From positions 2,914,001-2,978,000 of the forward strand of contig NZ_CP109090.1 in the NCBI RefSeq assembly GCF_035917575.1: a stretch of 64,000 bases of DNA. Reading direction: 5' to 3'. The stretch is from Streptomyces sp. NBC_01788. GTDB taxonomy: Bacteria; Actinomycetota; Actinomycetes; Streptomycetales; Streptomycetaceae. Positions 18,748-27,379 of the stretch are shown in pieces; position 1 is the stretch's first letter, and each line of letters begins with the position of its first letter. The position numbers were made by a program, and so were the translations under genes. Below the pieces are notes generated by a model that saw only the letters and a program-made list of their open reading frames with translations, did not search any database and had not been told where the DNA came from.

Positions 18748-19584
18748 TCATTGGATCACGTGCGCCACGAACCGCTCCGCCGTCTCCGCCAGCACCTCCC
18801 GTCCGTCCCGGGCCCACAACTCCTCGTTGAACAGCTCGACTTCGATGGCGCCGGTGTAGCCGGCCGCCTCGACGTACCGCTTCCACTCCCGCATGTCGAT
18901 CGAGCCGTCGCCGATCTGTCCCCGGCCGTTGAGTACGCCCTCGGGCAACGGCGTGGTCCAGTCGGCGAGCTGGAAGGTGTGGATGCGGCCGCCCGCGCCC
19001 GCCCGGGCGATCTGCTCGGGGGCGTTGTCGTCCCACCAGATGTGGTACGTGTCGACGGTGACGCCGACCTGGTGGGCCGGGAAGCGCTCGGCGAGGTCCA
19101 GCGCCTGGGCGAGGGTGGAGACCACGCAGCGGTCGGCGGCGTACATGGGGTGCAGCGGCTCGATGGCCAGGCGGACCCCGCGCTCGGCCGCGTACGGGCC
19201 GAGGACGCCGAGGGCGTCCGCGATGCGCTCCCGGGCCCCGCGCAGGTCCTTGCTGCCGGCGGGCAGTCCGCCGGAGACCAGCACCAGCGTGTCCGTGCCG
19301 AGCGTCGCGGCCTCGTCGATCGCCGCGCGGTTGTCGTCCAGCGCCTCGGCGCGCCCGGCCGGGTCGATCGCCGTGAGGAAGCCGCCCCGGCACAGGGTGG
19401 TGACGGTGAGGCCCGCGTCCCGGACGAGCCTGGCGGCCGCCTCCACGCCGTACGCCTGGACGGGTTCGCGCCACAGACCCACGCCCGGCACACCCAACTC
19501 CAGGCAGATGTCGACCAGTTCCGGCAGTGACAGTTGCTTGACCGTCATCTGGTTGATGGAGAAGCGTTCCAGGTCCGTGCTCAT
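18748..19584 (-). CDS. Sugar phosphate isomerase/epimerase (xylose isomerase-like TIM barrel)
   Basis: 278 aa from the ATG at 19584, which overlaps the previous stop by four bases (ATGA). AP-endonuclease-2/xylose-isomerase-like TIM barrel: LAIEPLHPMYAADR carries a metal-ligand Glu, VDTYHIWWDD has the Asp/His pair, FQLADWTTPLPEG and IEVELFNEELWARDG supply the later His/Glu ligands. These enzymes isomerise or epimerise keto sugars with a divalent metal. The coupling with an oxidoreductase and an aldolase-like protein suggests a step in catabolism of an oxidised sugar or cyclitol; the substrate is not readable. Confidence 0.87.
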   Translation of the reverse strand: MSTDLERFSINQMTVKQLSLPELVDICLELGVPGVGLWREPVQAYGVEAAARLVRDAGLTVTTLCRGGFLTAIDPAGRAEALDDNRAAIDEAATLGTDTLVLVSGGLPAGSKDLRGARERIADALGVLGPYAAERGVRLAIEPLHPMYAADRCVVSTLAQALDLAERFPAHQVGVTVDTYHIWWDDNAPEQIARAGAGGRIHTFQLADWTTPLPEGVLNGRGQIGDGSIDMREWKRYVEAAGYTGAIEVELFNEELWARDGREVLAETAERFVAHVIQ

Positions 19585-20732
19585 TGGTTCACCCCGTACA
19601 GCGACAGCAGGTTCCTCATCCGCTCCTCGGCGAGCCTCGGGTCCGGGAACAGGCCGAGTCCGTCGGCGAGTTCGTAGGCGCGGGCGAGGTGCGGCAGGGA
19701 GCGGGCCGACTGGAGGCCGCCGACCATCGTGAAGTGCGTCTGGTGCCCGGCGAGCCAGGCCAGGAACACCACGCCCGTCTTGTAGAAGCGGGTGGGGGCC
19801 TGGAAGAGGTGGCGGGACAGTTCGACCGTGGGATCGAGCAGGCCGCGGAAGGCCTTGACGTCCCCGGTGTCCAGGACCCGTACCGCCTCGGCCGCCAGCG
19901 GTCCGAGCGGGTCGAAGATGCCGAGCAGCGCGTGGCTGAAGCCCTGCTCGTCGCCGGCGATCAGCTCGGGGTAGTTGAAGTCGTCGCCGGTGTAGCAGCG
20001 CACGCCCCGCGGCAGGCGGCGGCGCAGGTCGATCTCCCGCTGGGCGTCCAGCAGCGAGATCTTCACCCCGTCGACCTTGTCGGGGTGGGCGGCGATGACC
20101 TCCAGGAAGGTGTCGGTGGCCGCGTCCAGGTCGGCCGAGCCCCAGTAGCCGTCGAGGGCCGGGTCGAACATGGGGCCGAGCCAGTGCAGGATCACCGGGC
20201 CGGCGGCCTGGCGCAGCAGGTGCCCGTAGACCTCCAGGTAGTCCTCCGGGCCCTTCGCCGTGGCCGCCAGGGCGCGCGAGGCCATCAGGATCGCCTGGGC
20301 GCCCGCCTCCTCCACGACGGCGAGCTGCTCCTCGTACGCGGCCCGGATCTCCGCGAGTGAACCGCCGGTGAGCTGGTCGGTGCCGACGCCGCAGGCGATC
20401 CGCCCGCCGACGGCGCGGGCCTCGGCAGCGGAGCGGCGGATCAGTTCGGCCGCGCCCGCCCAGTCCAGGCCCATGCCGCGCTGGGCGGTGTCCATGGCCT
20501 CGGCGACGCCCAGCCCGTGGGCCCACAGGTGGCGGCGGAAGGCGAGGGTGGCGTCCCAGTCGACGGCGGCGGGCGAGTCGGGCGACACGTCGGCGAACGG
20601 GTCGGCGACGACGTGCGCCGCCGAGAAGACCGTACGGGAGGTGAAGGGCGTGCCGGGGGCGGGGGCGAACGGCTCGGTGCGCGGCTCGTAGGCCCGCAGC
20701 GCCCCGCCCGCGCCGGGCAGTCGGATGGTCAC
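19581..20732 (-). CDS. DUF993 family (dihydrodipicolinate-synthase-like) protein
   Basis: 383 aa. A GTG start at 20732 overlaps the stop of the upstream gene as GTGA. The sequence matches the DUF993 group, distantly related to the DHDPS/NAL aldolase TIM barrels: VTIRLPGAGG start, GVGTDQLTGGSLAEI, ILMASRALAATAKGPEDY, ILHWLGPMFDPALDGYWGS, VDGVKISLLDAQREI (a Lys in the position expected for a Schiff base) and CYTGDDFNYPELIAGD. Likely a C-C lyase or hydro-lyase of sugar acids. Translationally coupled on both sides. Confidence 0.85.
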   Translation of the reverse strand: MTIRLPGAGGALRAYEPRTEPFAPAPGTPFTSRTVFSAAHVVADPFADVSPDSPAAVDWDATLAFRRHLWAHGLGVAEAMDTAQRGMGLDWAGAAELIRRSAAEARAVGGRIACGVGTDQLTGGSLAEIRAAYEEQLAVVEEAGAQAILMASRALAATAKGPEDYLEVYGHLLRQAAGPVILHWLGPMFDPALDGYWGSADLDAATDTFLEVIAAHPDKVDGVKISLLDAQREIDLRRRLPRGVRCYTGDDFNYPELIAGDEQGFSHALLGIFDPLGPLAAEAVRVLDTGDVKAFRGLLDPTVELSRHLFQAPTRFYKTGVVFLAWLAGHQTHFTMVGGLQSARSLPHLARAYELADGLGLFPDPRLAEERMRNLLSLYGVNQ

Positions 20733-21880
20733 GGCTGGATCTCCGGTACGTCGAGGCGGCGGCCCTCGGTCGAGGACTTCAGGCCCAGTTCGGCGAGCTG
20801 GACGCCGCGGGCGCCGGCGAACAGGTCCCAGTGGTAGGGGGCGTCGGCGTACACGTGCTTGAGGAACAGCTCCCACTGGGCCTTGAAGCCGTTGTCGAAG
20901 TCCTGGTTGTCGGGCACCTCCTGCCACTGGTCGCGGAAGACCTCGGTGGCGGGGATGTCGGGGTTCCAGACCGGCTTGGGCGTGGCGGAGCGGTGCTGGA
21001 CGCGGCAGTCGCGCAGACCGGCGACGGCCGATCCCTCGGTGCCGTCCACCTGGAACTCGACCAGCTCGTCGCGGTTGACGCGGACGGCCCAGGAGGAGTT
21101 GATCTGGGCGATCACGCCGCCCTCCAGCTCGAAGACTCCGTAGGCGGCGTCGTCGGCGGTCGCGGTGTAGGGCTTGCCGTTCTCGTCCCAGCGCTGGGGG
21201 ATGTGGGTGGCGGTGAGGGCCTGCACGGAGGTCACGCGGCCGAACAGCTCGTGCAGCACGTACTCCCAGTGCGGGAACATGTCGACGACGATGCCGCCGC
21301 CGTCCTCGGCGCGGTAGTTCCAGGACGGGCGCTGGGCGTCCTGCCAGTCGCCCTCGAAGACCCAGTAGCCGAACTCGCCGCGCACGGACAGGATCCGGCC
21401 GAAGAAGCCGCCGTCGATCAGCCGCTTCAGCTTGAGCAGGCCGGGCAGGAAGAGCTTGTCCTGGACGACGCCGTGCTTGACGCCGGCCTCGCGGGCGAGC
21501 CGGGCGAGCTCCAGGGCGCCCTCCAGGCCGGTGGCGGTGGGCTTCTCGGTGTAGACGTGCTTGCCGGCGGCGACCGCCTTCCTGATCGCCTCCTCGCGGG
21601 CCGAGGTGACCTGCGCGTCGAAGTAGATGTCGACGGACGGGTCGGCGAGGACCGCGTCCAGGTCGGTCGAGATGTGCTCCAGGCCGTGCTTCTCGGCGAG
21701 CGCCCGCAGCGCGTGCTCGCGGCGGCCGACCAGGACCGGTTCCGGCCACAGCACTGTGCCGTCGCCGAGGTCGAGTCCGCCCTGCTCGCGCAGGGCGAGG
21801 ATCGAACGGACCAGATGCTGGCGGTACCCCATGCGCCCGGTCACGCCGTTCATGGCGATCCGCACCGTCTTGCGTGTCAC
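20729..21880 (-). CDS. Gfo/Idh/MocA-family sugar or inositol oxidoreductase
   Basis: 383 aa. First gene of the coupled operon. It has an N-terminal Rossmann domain (VRIAMNGVTGRMGYRQHLVRS, then DIYFDAQVTSAREEAIRKAVAAGKHVYTEKPTA with the family EKP motif that contacts the nicotinamide) and a C-terminal substrate domain with GGGIVVDMFPHWEYVLHELFG, matching the family's GG--DxG-H pattern. It probably oxidises a sugar or cyclitol to a keto form with NAD(P). The ATG at 21880 follows a GGACT-type site; the divergent LacI regulator starts 283 bp away. Confidence 0.9.
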   Translation of the reverse strand: MTRKTVRIAMNGVTGRMGYRQHLVRSILALREQGGLDLGDGTVLWPEPVLVGRREHALRALAEKHGLEHISTDLDAVLADPSVDIYFDAQVTSAREEAIRKAVAAGKHVYTEKPTATGLEGALELARLAREAGVKHGVVQDKLFLPGLLKLKRLIDGGFFGRILSVRGEFGYWVFEGDWQDAQRPSWNYRAEDGGGIVVDMFPHWEYVLHELFGRVTSVQALTATHIPQRWDENGKPYTATADDAAYGVFELEGGVIAQINSSWAVRVNRDELVEFQVDGTEGSAVAGLRDCRVQHRSATPKPVWNPDIPATEVFRDQWQEVPDNQDFDNGFKAQWELFLKHVYADAPYHWDLFAGARGVQLAELGLKSSTEGRRLDVPEIQP

Positions 21881-21947
21881 GTCAGTCCCTTCGTACGCGG
21901 TCCACGCGCCGCGTACGCCCCCGGTAGTGGCACTGGTGAGCGATGCA

Positions 21948-21960
21948 GCAAGCGCTTTCT
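21948..21960. promoter_or_regulatory. LacI-type operator in the divergent sugar-operon promoter
   Basis: GCAAGCGCTTTCT around the perfect core AAGCGCTT (21950-21957), typical of LacI/GalR operators, lies 68-80 bp upstream of the oxidoreductase start and about 205 bp before the LacI gene. Probable target of the regulator at 22164. Confidence 0.6.
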
Positions 21961-22163
21961 ATACACAGAGAAGCTAGCCTCTGGACGGCGGTCCGGACAA
22001 GAGCGTGTCCAGGACGTGGTGGTTCGAGGCGGCCGACGGGCGGGCCGGGTGGCCGTAAGGTCTGCTCGACACCCCGGGCCGGGCGCGTCTTCGCGGCGGA
22101 GCGCGGGTGGCACGTATCGGGTGGCACGTACGACGACGAGATGCGCGACCGGAGGACGACGAG

Positions 22164-23222
22164 ATGACGGTGACCCTGGCGGACGTGGCGGCCCGCGCAC
22201 AGGTCTCTCCCGCGACGGTGTCGCGCGTGCTGAACGGCAACTACCCGGTCGCCGCCTCCACCCGGGAACGCGTGCTGAAGGCGGTCGCCGAGCTGGACTA
22301 CGTGCTCAACGGCCCCGCGAGCTCGCTCGCCGCCGCGACCTCCGACCTGGTCGGCATCCTGGTGAACGACATCGCCGACCCCTTCTTCGGGATCATGGCG
22401 AGCGCCATCCAGTCGGAGATCGGCGGTCCCGGGGGGCGGGCCGGCGGGGAGCGGCTGGCGGTGGTCTGCAACACGGGCGGCTCACCGGACCGCGAGCTGA
22501 CCTACCTGACCCTGCTGCAACGGCAGCGGGCGGCGGCGGTGGTGCTGACCGGCGGGGCCGTGGAGGACGCGCCGCACGCGGCGGCGGTCTCGGCGAAGCT
22601 GCGCAAGCTGGCCGACGCCGGGACGCGCGTGGTGCTGTGCGGGCGGCCGCCGGCGCCGGACACCCATGCGATCGCGCTGGCCTTCGACAACCAGGGCGGC
22701 GCGCGGCGGCTGACGGAGCATCTGATCGCCCTGGGCCACCGGCGGCTCGGCTACATCGCGGGTCCCGAGGAGCGGACGACCACCCGCCACCGGCTGGAGG
22801 GCCACCGGGAGGCGCTGGCCGCGGCGGGCATCGAGGACGATCCCCGCCGGACGGTGTACGGCCGGTACGACCGCCGGTCCGGCCACGAGGGCACCCTGGA
22901 GCTGCTGCGCCGCGACCCGTCCCTGACGGCGGTCGTCGCGGCGAACGACTCCGTCGCGCTGGGCGCCTGCGCCGCGCTGCGCGAGTCCGGTCTGCGCATC
23001 CCCGAGGACGTCTCGGTGGCGGGCTTCGACGACCTCCCCTTCAGCGTCGACACGGTCCCCGCCCTCACGACGGTCCGGCTGCCCCTCGCGGAGGCGGGCG
23101 CCCGCGCGGGCCGCATCGCGATGGGCCGCGAGGAGCCGCCGGCGGGCGAGGTCGCGCACGTCCCGGGGGAGCTGATGGTGCGCGGGTCCACGGATGCGCC
23201 ACGCGAGGCCGCGGAAGCCTGA
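22164..23222 (+). CDS. LacI-family regulator of the divergent sugar operon
   Basis: 352 aa from the ATG at 22164 (GGAGGA 8 nt upstream); the open frame continues 19 codons further upstream without a good site. HTH VTLADVAARAQVSPATVSRVLNGNYPV, hinge LDYVLNGPASSLAAATSDLVGIL, effector domain with NDIADPFFG, ALGHRRLGYIAGPEERTT and FDDLPFSVDTVPALTTV. A glycine-rich insertion (IGGPGGRAGGERLAVV) is longer than usual in the first subdomain. Divergent arrangement and the AAGCGCTT site make the 20729-21880 operon its likely target. Confidence 0.9.
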   Translation: MTVTLADVAARAQVSPATVSRVLNGNYPVAASTRERVLKAVAELDYVLNGPASSLAAATSDLVGILVNDIADPFFGIMASAIQSEIGGPGGRAGGERLAVVCNTGGSPDRELTYLTLLQRQRAAAVVLTGGAVEDAPHAAAVSAKLRKLADAGTRVVLCGRPPAPDTHAIALAFDNQGGARRLTEHLIALGHRRLGYIAGPEERTTTRHRLEGHREALAAAGIEDDPRRTVYGRYDRRSGHEGTLELLRRDPSLTAVVAANDSVALGACAALRESGLRIPEDVSVAGFDDLPFSVDTVPALTTVRLPLAEAGARAGRIAMGREEPPAGEVAHVPGELMVRGSTDAPREAAEA

Positions 23223-23954
23223 ACCTCGCGAGTCGACCGGGGCGCCACGCGAGGCCACGGGAGCGTCCCGCGGGGCCCGAACCACCCCAGTCGACCGAGA
23301 CGCGACGCAAATCCACAGGGGCATCCCTCGGGGCCCGAACCACGCCAGTCGACGGGGGCGCCGCGTGAGTTCGTGGGGACCCCGAGGCATGACGCGCACG
23401 CGGGGCAGGACACCCCGCGGGCTGAAGTCCGCGGGGCTTGAGAACCCCGCAGGGCTTGAGCCCGGTGGGCCGTGAGACATCCCGCGGGGCTTGGGGAGCG
23501 CACGGGGCCGTGGGGACGTGCGGCACTGCGCGGGGCGTGAGGCGCCGCGCGCGGTGCACCAGCCTCTGCGGGCGTCAGGCGCCGCGCCCGGGTGCGACAT
23601 CGCGCGGGGCCGAGGACCACAGGGCTTGAGCCCGGTGGGCCGTGAGGCATCCCGCGGGGCTTGGGGACCGCTCGGGGACGAAGCGCATCGGGCGAGTCCA
23701 CGGGGACGGCACGCGGGGCGTGAGGCGCCGCGTGACTCCGCGGCAACCCCCGCGGCGTCAGGCGCACACGCGGGGTGGGACACCGCGGAGGTCCGCGCGG
23801 GTGCCGCGGACTCGGGGCGTCGGGCGGGCAGGTCCGGCGGCCGGGGCCATGGACGGGCGGGCGCCGGCGGGTCTAGCCTCGGGCTCAGCGGTTTCTCTGA
23901 CTGAGTCAAGCATCCGCGTCCGTCTTCCCACCCCCCTCACCGACGGGGCCCGAC
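23223..23954. repeat. Repetitive GC-rich intergenic tract
   Basis: 730 bp without a credible gene. The first part (about 23231-23400) is an imperfect tandem array with a period near 60 bp: each unit opens TCGACCGGGGCGCC-like and ends GGGGCCCGAACCA-like. Further on, a 47-bp segment (23451-23497) recurs at 23621-23667 with one mismatch, and short CGCGGGGC/T motifs recur throughout. All long ORFs here are shadows built from the repeats (repeated PRG, GAP). Confidence 0.7.
23898..23908. promoter_or_regulatory. Candidate MarR operator
   Basis: TGACTGAGTCA is a perfect 11-bp palindrome 47 bp before the MarR-GNAT start, in an otherwise GC-rich stretch; MarR-type regulators often bind such sites in their own promoter. 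Confidence 0.45.
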
Positions 23955-24887
23955 ATGACCGTCCAGGACATCCGCGCCTTCAACCGCTTCTACACCAACG
24001 CCATCGGCGCCCTCGACTACGGCCGCCACCTCTACGCCCCCTACACGCTCACCGAGTCCCGGGTGCTCTACGAACTCGCGCACGCGCCCCGGACCGACGC
24101 GGCCGACCTGCGGGCCGAACTCTCGCTGGACGCCGGGTACCTGAGCCGGATCCTCAACAAGTTCGAGCAGGAGGGGCTGGTCGAGCGCGGCCCGTCCGAA
24201 CGGGATCCCCGGCGCCGGAGCGTCACTCTCACCCCGCACGGCAGGGAGGCCGCCGGCCTGCTGGATGAGCGGGCGCGGGAGTCCGTCGGCCGGCTGCTGC
24301 TCTCCGTACCGCCGGAGGACCGGTCACGGCTGGCGGACGCGATGCGCACCGTCCGGGAGATCCTGTCCGAGGGGCGGGCACCCCGTCCCGAGCACGTCGT
24401 GCTGCGCGGGCCCGGACCGGGCGACCTGGGCTGGATCGTGCAGCGCAACGGCGCGGTGTACGCGGCCGAGTTCGGCTGGAACGCCGACTACGAGCGCCTG
24501 GTGGCGAGGATCGTCGCCGACTTCGCCGAGGACCACGACCCGGACCTGGAGCGGGTGTGGATCGCCGAACTCGACGGGCGCCCGGTGGGGTGCGTGATGT
24601 GCGTACGGGACGACGCCCCGGCCACCGCCCGGCTGCGGCTGCTGCTCGTCGGGCCCGAGGCGCGCGGACTGGGCATCGGGGACCGGCTGGTGCGGGCGGT
24701 CGTCGACTTCGCGCGCGGGGCCGGCTACCGGGACCTGGTGCTGTGGACCAACGACGTGCTCGGCAGCGCCCGCCGCATCTACCAGCGGCACGGCTTCGTC
24801 CTGGTCTCCGAGCAGCCGCACCACTCCTTCGGCAAGGACCTGATGGGCCAGGACTGGCGGCTGGACCTGCGCGAACCGGGCGCGTGA
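23955..24887 (+). CDS. MarR-type regulator fused to GNAT acetyltransferase
   Basis: 310 aa. Residues 1-145 are a MarR winged helix (TLTESRVLYELAHAP, DLRAELSLDAGYLSRILNKFEQEGLVERGPSERDPRRRSVTLTPHG). Residues about 155-305 are a GNAT domain with the acetyl-CoA loop LLLVGPEARGLGIGDRLVRA and the C-terminal ARRIYQRHGFVLVSEQPHHSF. The architecture recurs in many bacteria as a single protein; the DNA-binding half presumably responds to the acetyltransferase substrate. No partner gene is adjacent on the same strand, so it may regulate itself or distant genes. Confidence 0.9.
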   Translation: MTVQDIRAFNRFYTNAIGALDYGRHLYAPYTLTESRVLYELAHAPRTDAADLRAELSLDAGYLSRILNKFEQEGLVERGPSERDPRRRSVTLTPHGREAAGLLDERARESVGRLLLSVPPEDRSRLADAMRTVREILSEGRAPRPEHVVLRGPGPGDLGWIVQRNGAVYAAEFGWNADYERLVARIVADFAEDHDPDLERVWIAELDGRPVGCVMCVRDDAPATARLRLLLVGPEARGLGIGDRLVRAVVDFARGAGYRDLVLWTNDVLGSARRIYQRHGFVLVSEQPHHSFGKDLMGQDWRLDLREPGA

Positions 24888-24951
24888 CGAGCAGGGCCCG
24901 TGCCGTACCTGAAGCCCGCCCTCCGGGGGCCGGTGAACGGGGCCGTCGGCC

Positions 24952-25899
24952 TCAGCGCGGGCGCCCGGCCGGCTCCGCCGCGGCGAGGACGTCGGTGTGG
25001 GCGGCGGCGGGCTCCGGAGCCGGGTCAGGCGACGGCTCGCGGCGGCGGCCCGGCGTCACGGACGTCAACGCCACCCCGCCCACCAGCAACGCCGCCGCGC
25101 ACCAGCGCAGGGGGCTCACCGATTCGCCGAGGAACAGTGCCGCCGCGGACATGCCGAAGACCGGGACCAGCAGCGAGAACGGCGCCACCGTGGACGCCGG
25201 GTGGCGGCGCAGCAGCAGACCCCAGGCGCCGAAGCCGAAGACCGTGGTGATCCAGGCGACGTAGAGGACCGTGCCCGCGCCCTGCCAGTCCAGGGCGCGC
25301 AGCGCGGCCAGGTCCCGGGAGGGCCCCTCAAGCAGCAGCGACAGGCCGAGCAGCGGCAGGACCGGGACCGTGCTCACCCAGACCATGAAGTTCAGCGCGT
25401 CCGGGGGCGCCGCCTTGCGGGTCAGCACGTTGGAGACGCCCCAGCAGGCCGCCGCGGCGACGACGAGCGCGAAGGCGCCGACGGGGCCCGCGGCGCCCTC
25501 GTCCACGGCCGCGACGCCGATGCCGGCGAGCGCCACGCCCATGTCCAGCACCCGTATGCCCGAGGGCCGTTCACCGAGCGCCAGGAAGGCGAACAGGGCC
25601 GTGAACACCGCCTGGATCTGGAGCACCAGGGAGGAGAGCCCGGCGGGCATCCCGGCGTCCATCCCGACGAACAGCAGCCCGAACTTGGCGACACCGAGCA
25701 CCAGTCCGACCGCCACGATCCACTTCCACGCCACCTTGGGCCGGCCCACGAGGAAGACGGCGGGGACCGCGGCCGCGAGGAAGCGCAGGGCTGAGAAGAG
25801 CAGGGGCGGGAAGTGGCCGAGGCCGACCTCGATGACGGTGAAGTTCACGCCCCAGACGGCGGCGACGAGAACGGCGAGCAGGACATGGGCAGGTCGCAT
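24952..25899 (-). CDS. EamA/DMT-superfamily transporter
   Basis: 315 aa from the ATG at 25899; the frame extends 20 codons upstream with an unlikely Cys/His/Arg-rich leader. Ten hydrophobic helices in two EamA repeats (opening MRPAHVLLAVLVAAVWGVNFTVIEVGL; second repeat from about AFALVVAAAACWGVSNVLTRK). Probably an exporter of amino acids, purines or other metabolites in the RhtA/YdcZ manner. The C-terminal tail is Arg/Pro/Glu rich. Divergent from the LysR gene with 97 bp between, so likely controlled by it. Confidence 0.87.
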   Translation of the reverse strand: MRPAHVLLAVLVAAVWGVNFTVIEVGLGHFPPLLFSALRFLAAAVPAVFLVGRPKVAWKWIVAVGLVLGVAKFGLLFVGMDAGMPAGLSSLVLQIQAVFTALFAFLALGERPSGIRVLDMGVALAGIGVAAVDEGAAGPVGAFALVVAAAACWGVSNVLTRKAAPPDALNFMVWVSTVPVLPLLGLSLLLEGPSRDLAALRALDWQGAGTVLYVAWITTVFGFGAWGLLLRRHPASTVAPFSLLVPVFGMSAAALFLGESVSPLRWCAAALLVGGVALTSVTPGRRREPSPDPAPEPAAAHTDVLAAAEPAGRPR

Positions 25900-25937
25900 G
25901 TACCGAGGATCACGCCGGCGGACCGTGAAGCACCAGC

Positions 25938-25962
25938 GATGATTGCTGCACCATTGCATGAA
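25938..25962. promoter_or_regulatory. Candidate LysR site in the divergent promoter
   Basis: AT-richer stretch ATGATTGCTGCACCATTGCA with the nested elements ATTGC/GCAAT on either side of TGCACC, between the transporter and LysR starts, fits a LysR T-N11-A type box. Confidence 0.4.
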
Positions 25963-25996
25963 GCTCCGCTAATCGTTCGCCCCCTCCGGAGGCACC

Positions 25997-26914
25997 GTGC
26001 TCGATCTTCAGCGTCTGCGCGCCCTGCACGCCGTCTCCGTGCACGGCACCGTCGGTGCGGCCGCCGCCGCGCTCGGGTACACCTCGTCGGCGGTGTCCCA
26101 GCAGATCGCCAAGCTGGAGCGGGAGACCAGGACCGTCCTGCTAGAACGCGAGGGGCGCGGCGTGCGGCTCACCGACGAGGCACATCAACTGGTAGCCACC
26201 GCCGGGGAGTTGCTGGCGATCGTGGAGCGCGCCGAGACCGAGCTCGAGAAGCGGCGCGGGGTGCCCGCCGGGCGGCTGCTGGTGGCGGCGTTCGCCTCGG
26301 CGGCGCGCGGGCTCATGCCCGGCGTCCTCGCGGACCTGGCCCGGCGGCACCCGGCCCTTGACGCCCGGCTCAGCGAGGTCGACCCGCACCTGTCGGTGGA
26401 CCTGGTGGCCAAGGGTGCCGTCGACCTGGCCGTCGCGCACGACTGGGACATCGCTCCGCTGCCCGCCCCGGCCGGTGTGCAACAGGCCGTCATCGGGGAC
26501 GACTTGTGCGACCTGCTGGTGCCGGTCGGGCACCCGTTCGCGGGGCGGACGGGGGTGCGGCGCGAGGAGCTGGGCGGCGAGCGGTGGATCTGCCAGCCGC
26601 CGGGCCGGGTGTGCAGCGACTGGCTGCTGCGCACCCTGCGCGCCGCCGGACACGAGCCGGACGTGGTCCACCAGGCCGACGAGAACCCGACCCTGGTCGC
26701 CCTGGTCGCCGCAGGCCTGGGCGTCGCGCTGATCCCGCGGCTGGGCCGGGGCCCGCTGCCCGAGGGGGTGGTGGAGGTGCCGCTGGATCCCATGCCCGTA
26801 CGGCGGTTGTACGCGCTGTGGCGCACGGGCGCCGCCCGCAGGCCGGCCATCGCGGAGACGGTGCGCACCCTGCGGGAGCACTGGCCGGAGGCGTCCGCGC
26901 ACACGCCCCGCTGA
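25997..26914 (+). CDS. LysR-family transcriptional regulator
   Basis: 305 aa, a GTG start at 25997 behind CCGGAGG (spacing 4). N-terminal LysR winged HTH (LDLQRLRALHAVSVHGTVGAAAAALGYTSSAVSQQIAKLERETRTVLLERE), long linker helix, and a two-lobed substrate-binding domain (GRLLVAAFASAARGLMPGVLADLARRHPALDARLSE, then LVAAGLGVALIPRLG). Typical length. It probably regulates the divergent EamA transporter, with the transported compound as a candidate effector. Confidence 0.9.
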   Translation: MLDLQRLRALHAVSVHGTVGAAAAALGYTSSAVSQQIAKLERETRTVLLEREGRGVRLTDEAHQLVATAGELLAIVERAETELEKRRGVPAGRLLVAAFASAARGLMPGVLADLARRHPALDARLSEVDPHLSVDLVAKGAVDLAVAHDWDIAPLPAPAGVQQAVIGDDLCDLLVPVGHPFAGRTGVRREELGGERWICQPPGRVCSDWLLRTLRAAGHEPDVVHQADENPTLVALVAAGLGVALIPRLGRGPLPEGVVEVPLDPMPVRRLYALWRTGAARRPAIAETVRTLREHWPEASAHTPR

Positions 26915-27000
26915 ACTCCCGCGGTCACACCCGCGCCAACGTGCGGGAATCCGCGCCCGGGCCGGGAACCCGGCGGCGCTCCGGCCCGTCCGACCGGCCC

Positions 27001-27222
27001 AGGGTCTTTCGTTTGGATCAGGCCGGATCAGGGAGCGGGGTCTGGTGCTGGGGCACCTCCCACGCCGTTCAGGCAGTGGGGGAGCGTCGCAAGGCGGAGG
27101 AGGGCGGCAGGGCGGAGCCCCGCCAACCGACGACAACGCGGCTGAGGGTGCCCCCTGCTCGAAGAGCTTGGGGGAGCGGTGCCAGGGCCCGCGAGCCCGG
27201 CATGATCCAAACGAGAGGCCCT
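27001..27222. mobile_element. MITE-like element (non-autonomous) with 20-bp terminal inverted repeats
   Basis: AGGGTCTTTCGTTTGGATCA (27001-27020) is matched as inverted repeat by TGATCCAAACGAGAGGCCCT (27203-27222), 18 of 20 identical. The 222-bp element encodes no protein and contains a GC-rich interior with hairpins, including a variant of the short genomic repeat (27148-27183). Target-site duplication is unclear. Confidence 0.7.
27148..27183. repeat. Short palindromic repeat, copy D, inside the MITE-like element
   Basis: GTGCCCCCTGCTCGA then AGAGCTTGGGGGAGCGG: the same outer arms as copies A-C but with a shortened middle. Confidence 0.7.
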
Positions 27223-27379
27223 AGCTGCCGCAGGAGTCCGCGCGGTGCGGTGTCGGCCTCGCCGACGGACGCGATCGCCGGCCACCCTCTCCTCCGCACC
27301 GCGGCCGGCAGCCCGCCGCCGTCGGCGCGCCCCCCTCCGGCAGCGCCGGCGGCGCCCTCACCGGTTCCTGTGCACTCCC

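Noticed and set aside
22751..23767. Proline/arginine-rich ORFs in the repetitive tract
   Set aside because: They are translations of DNA repeats with PRG/GAP periodicity, and they run antisense to the LacI gene in part.
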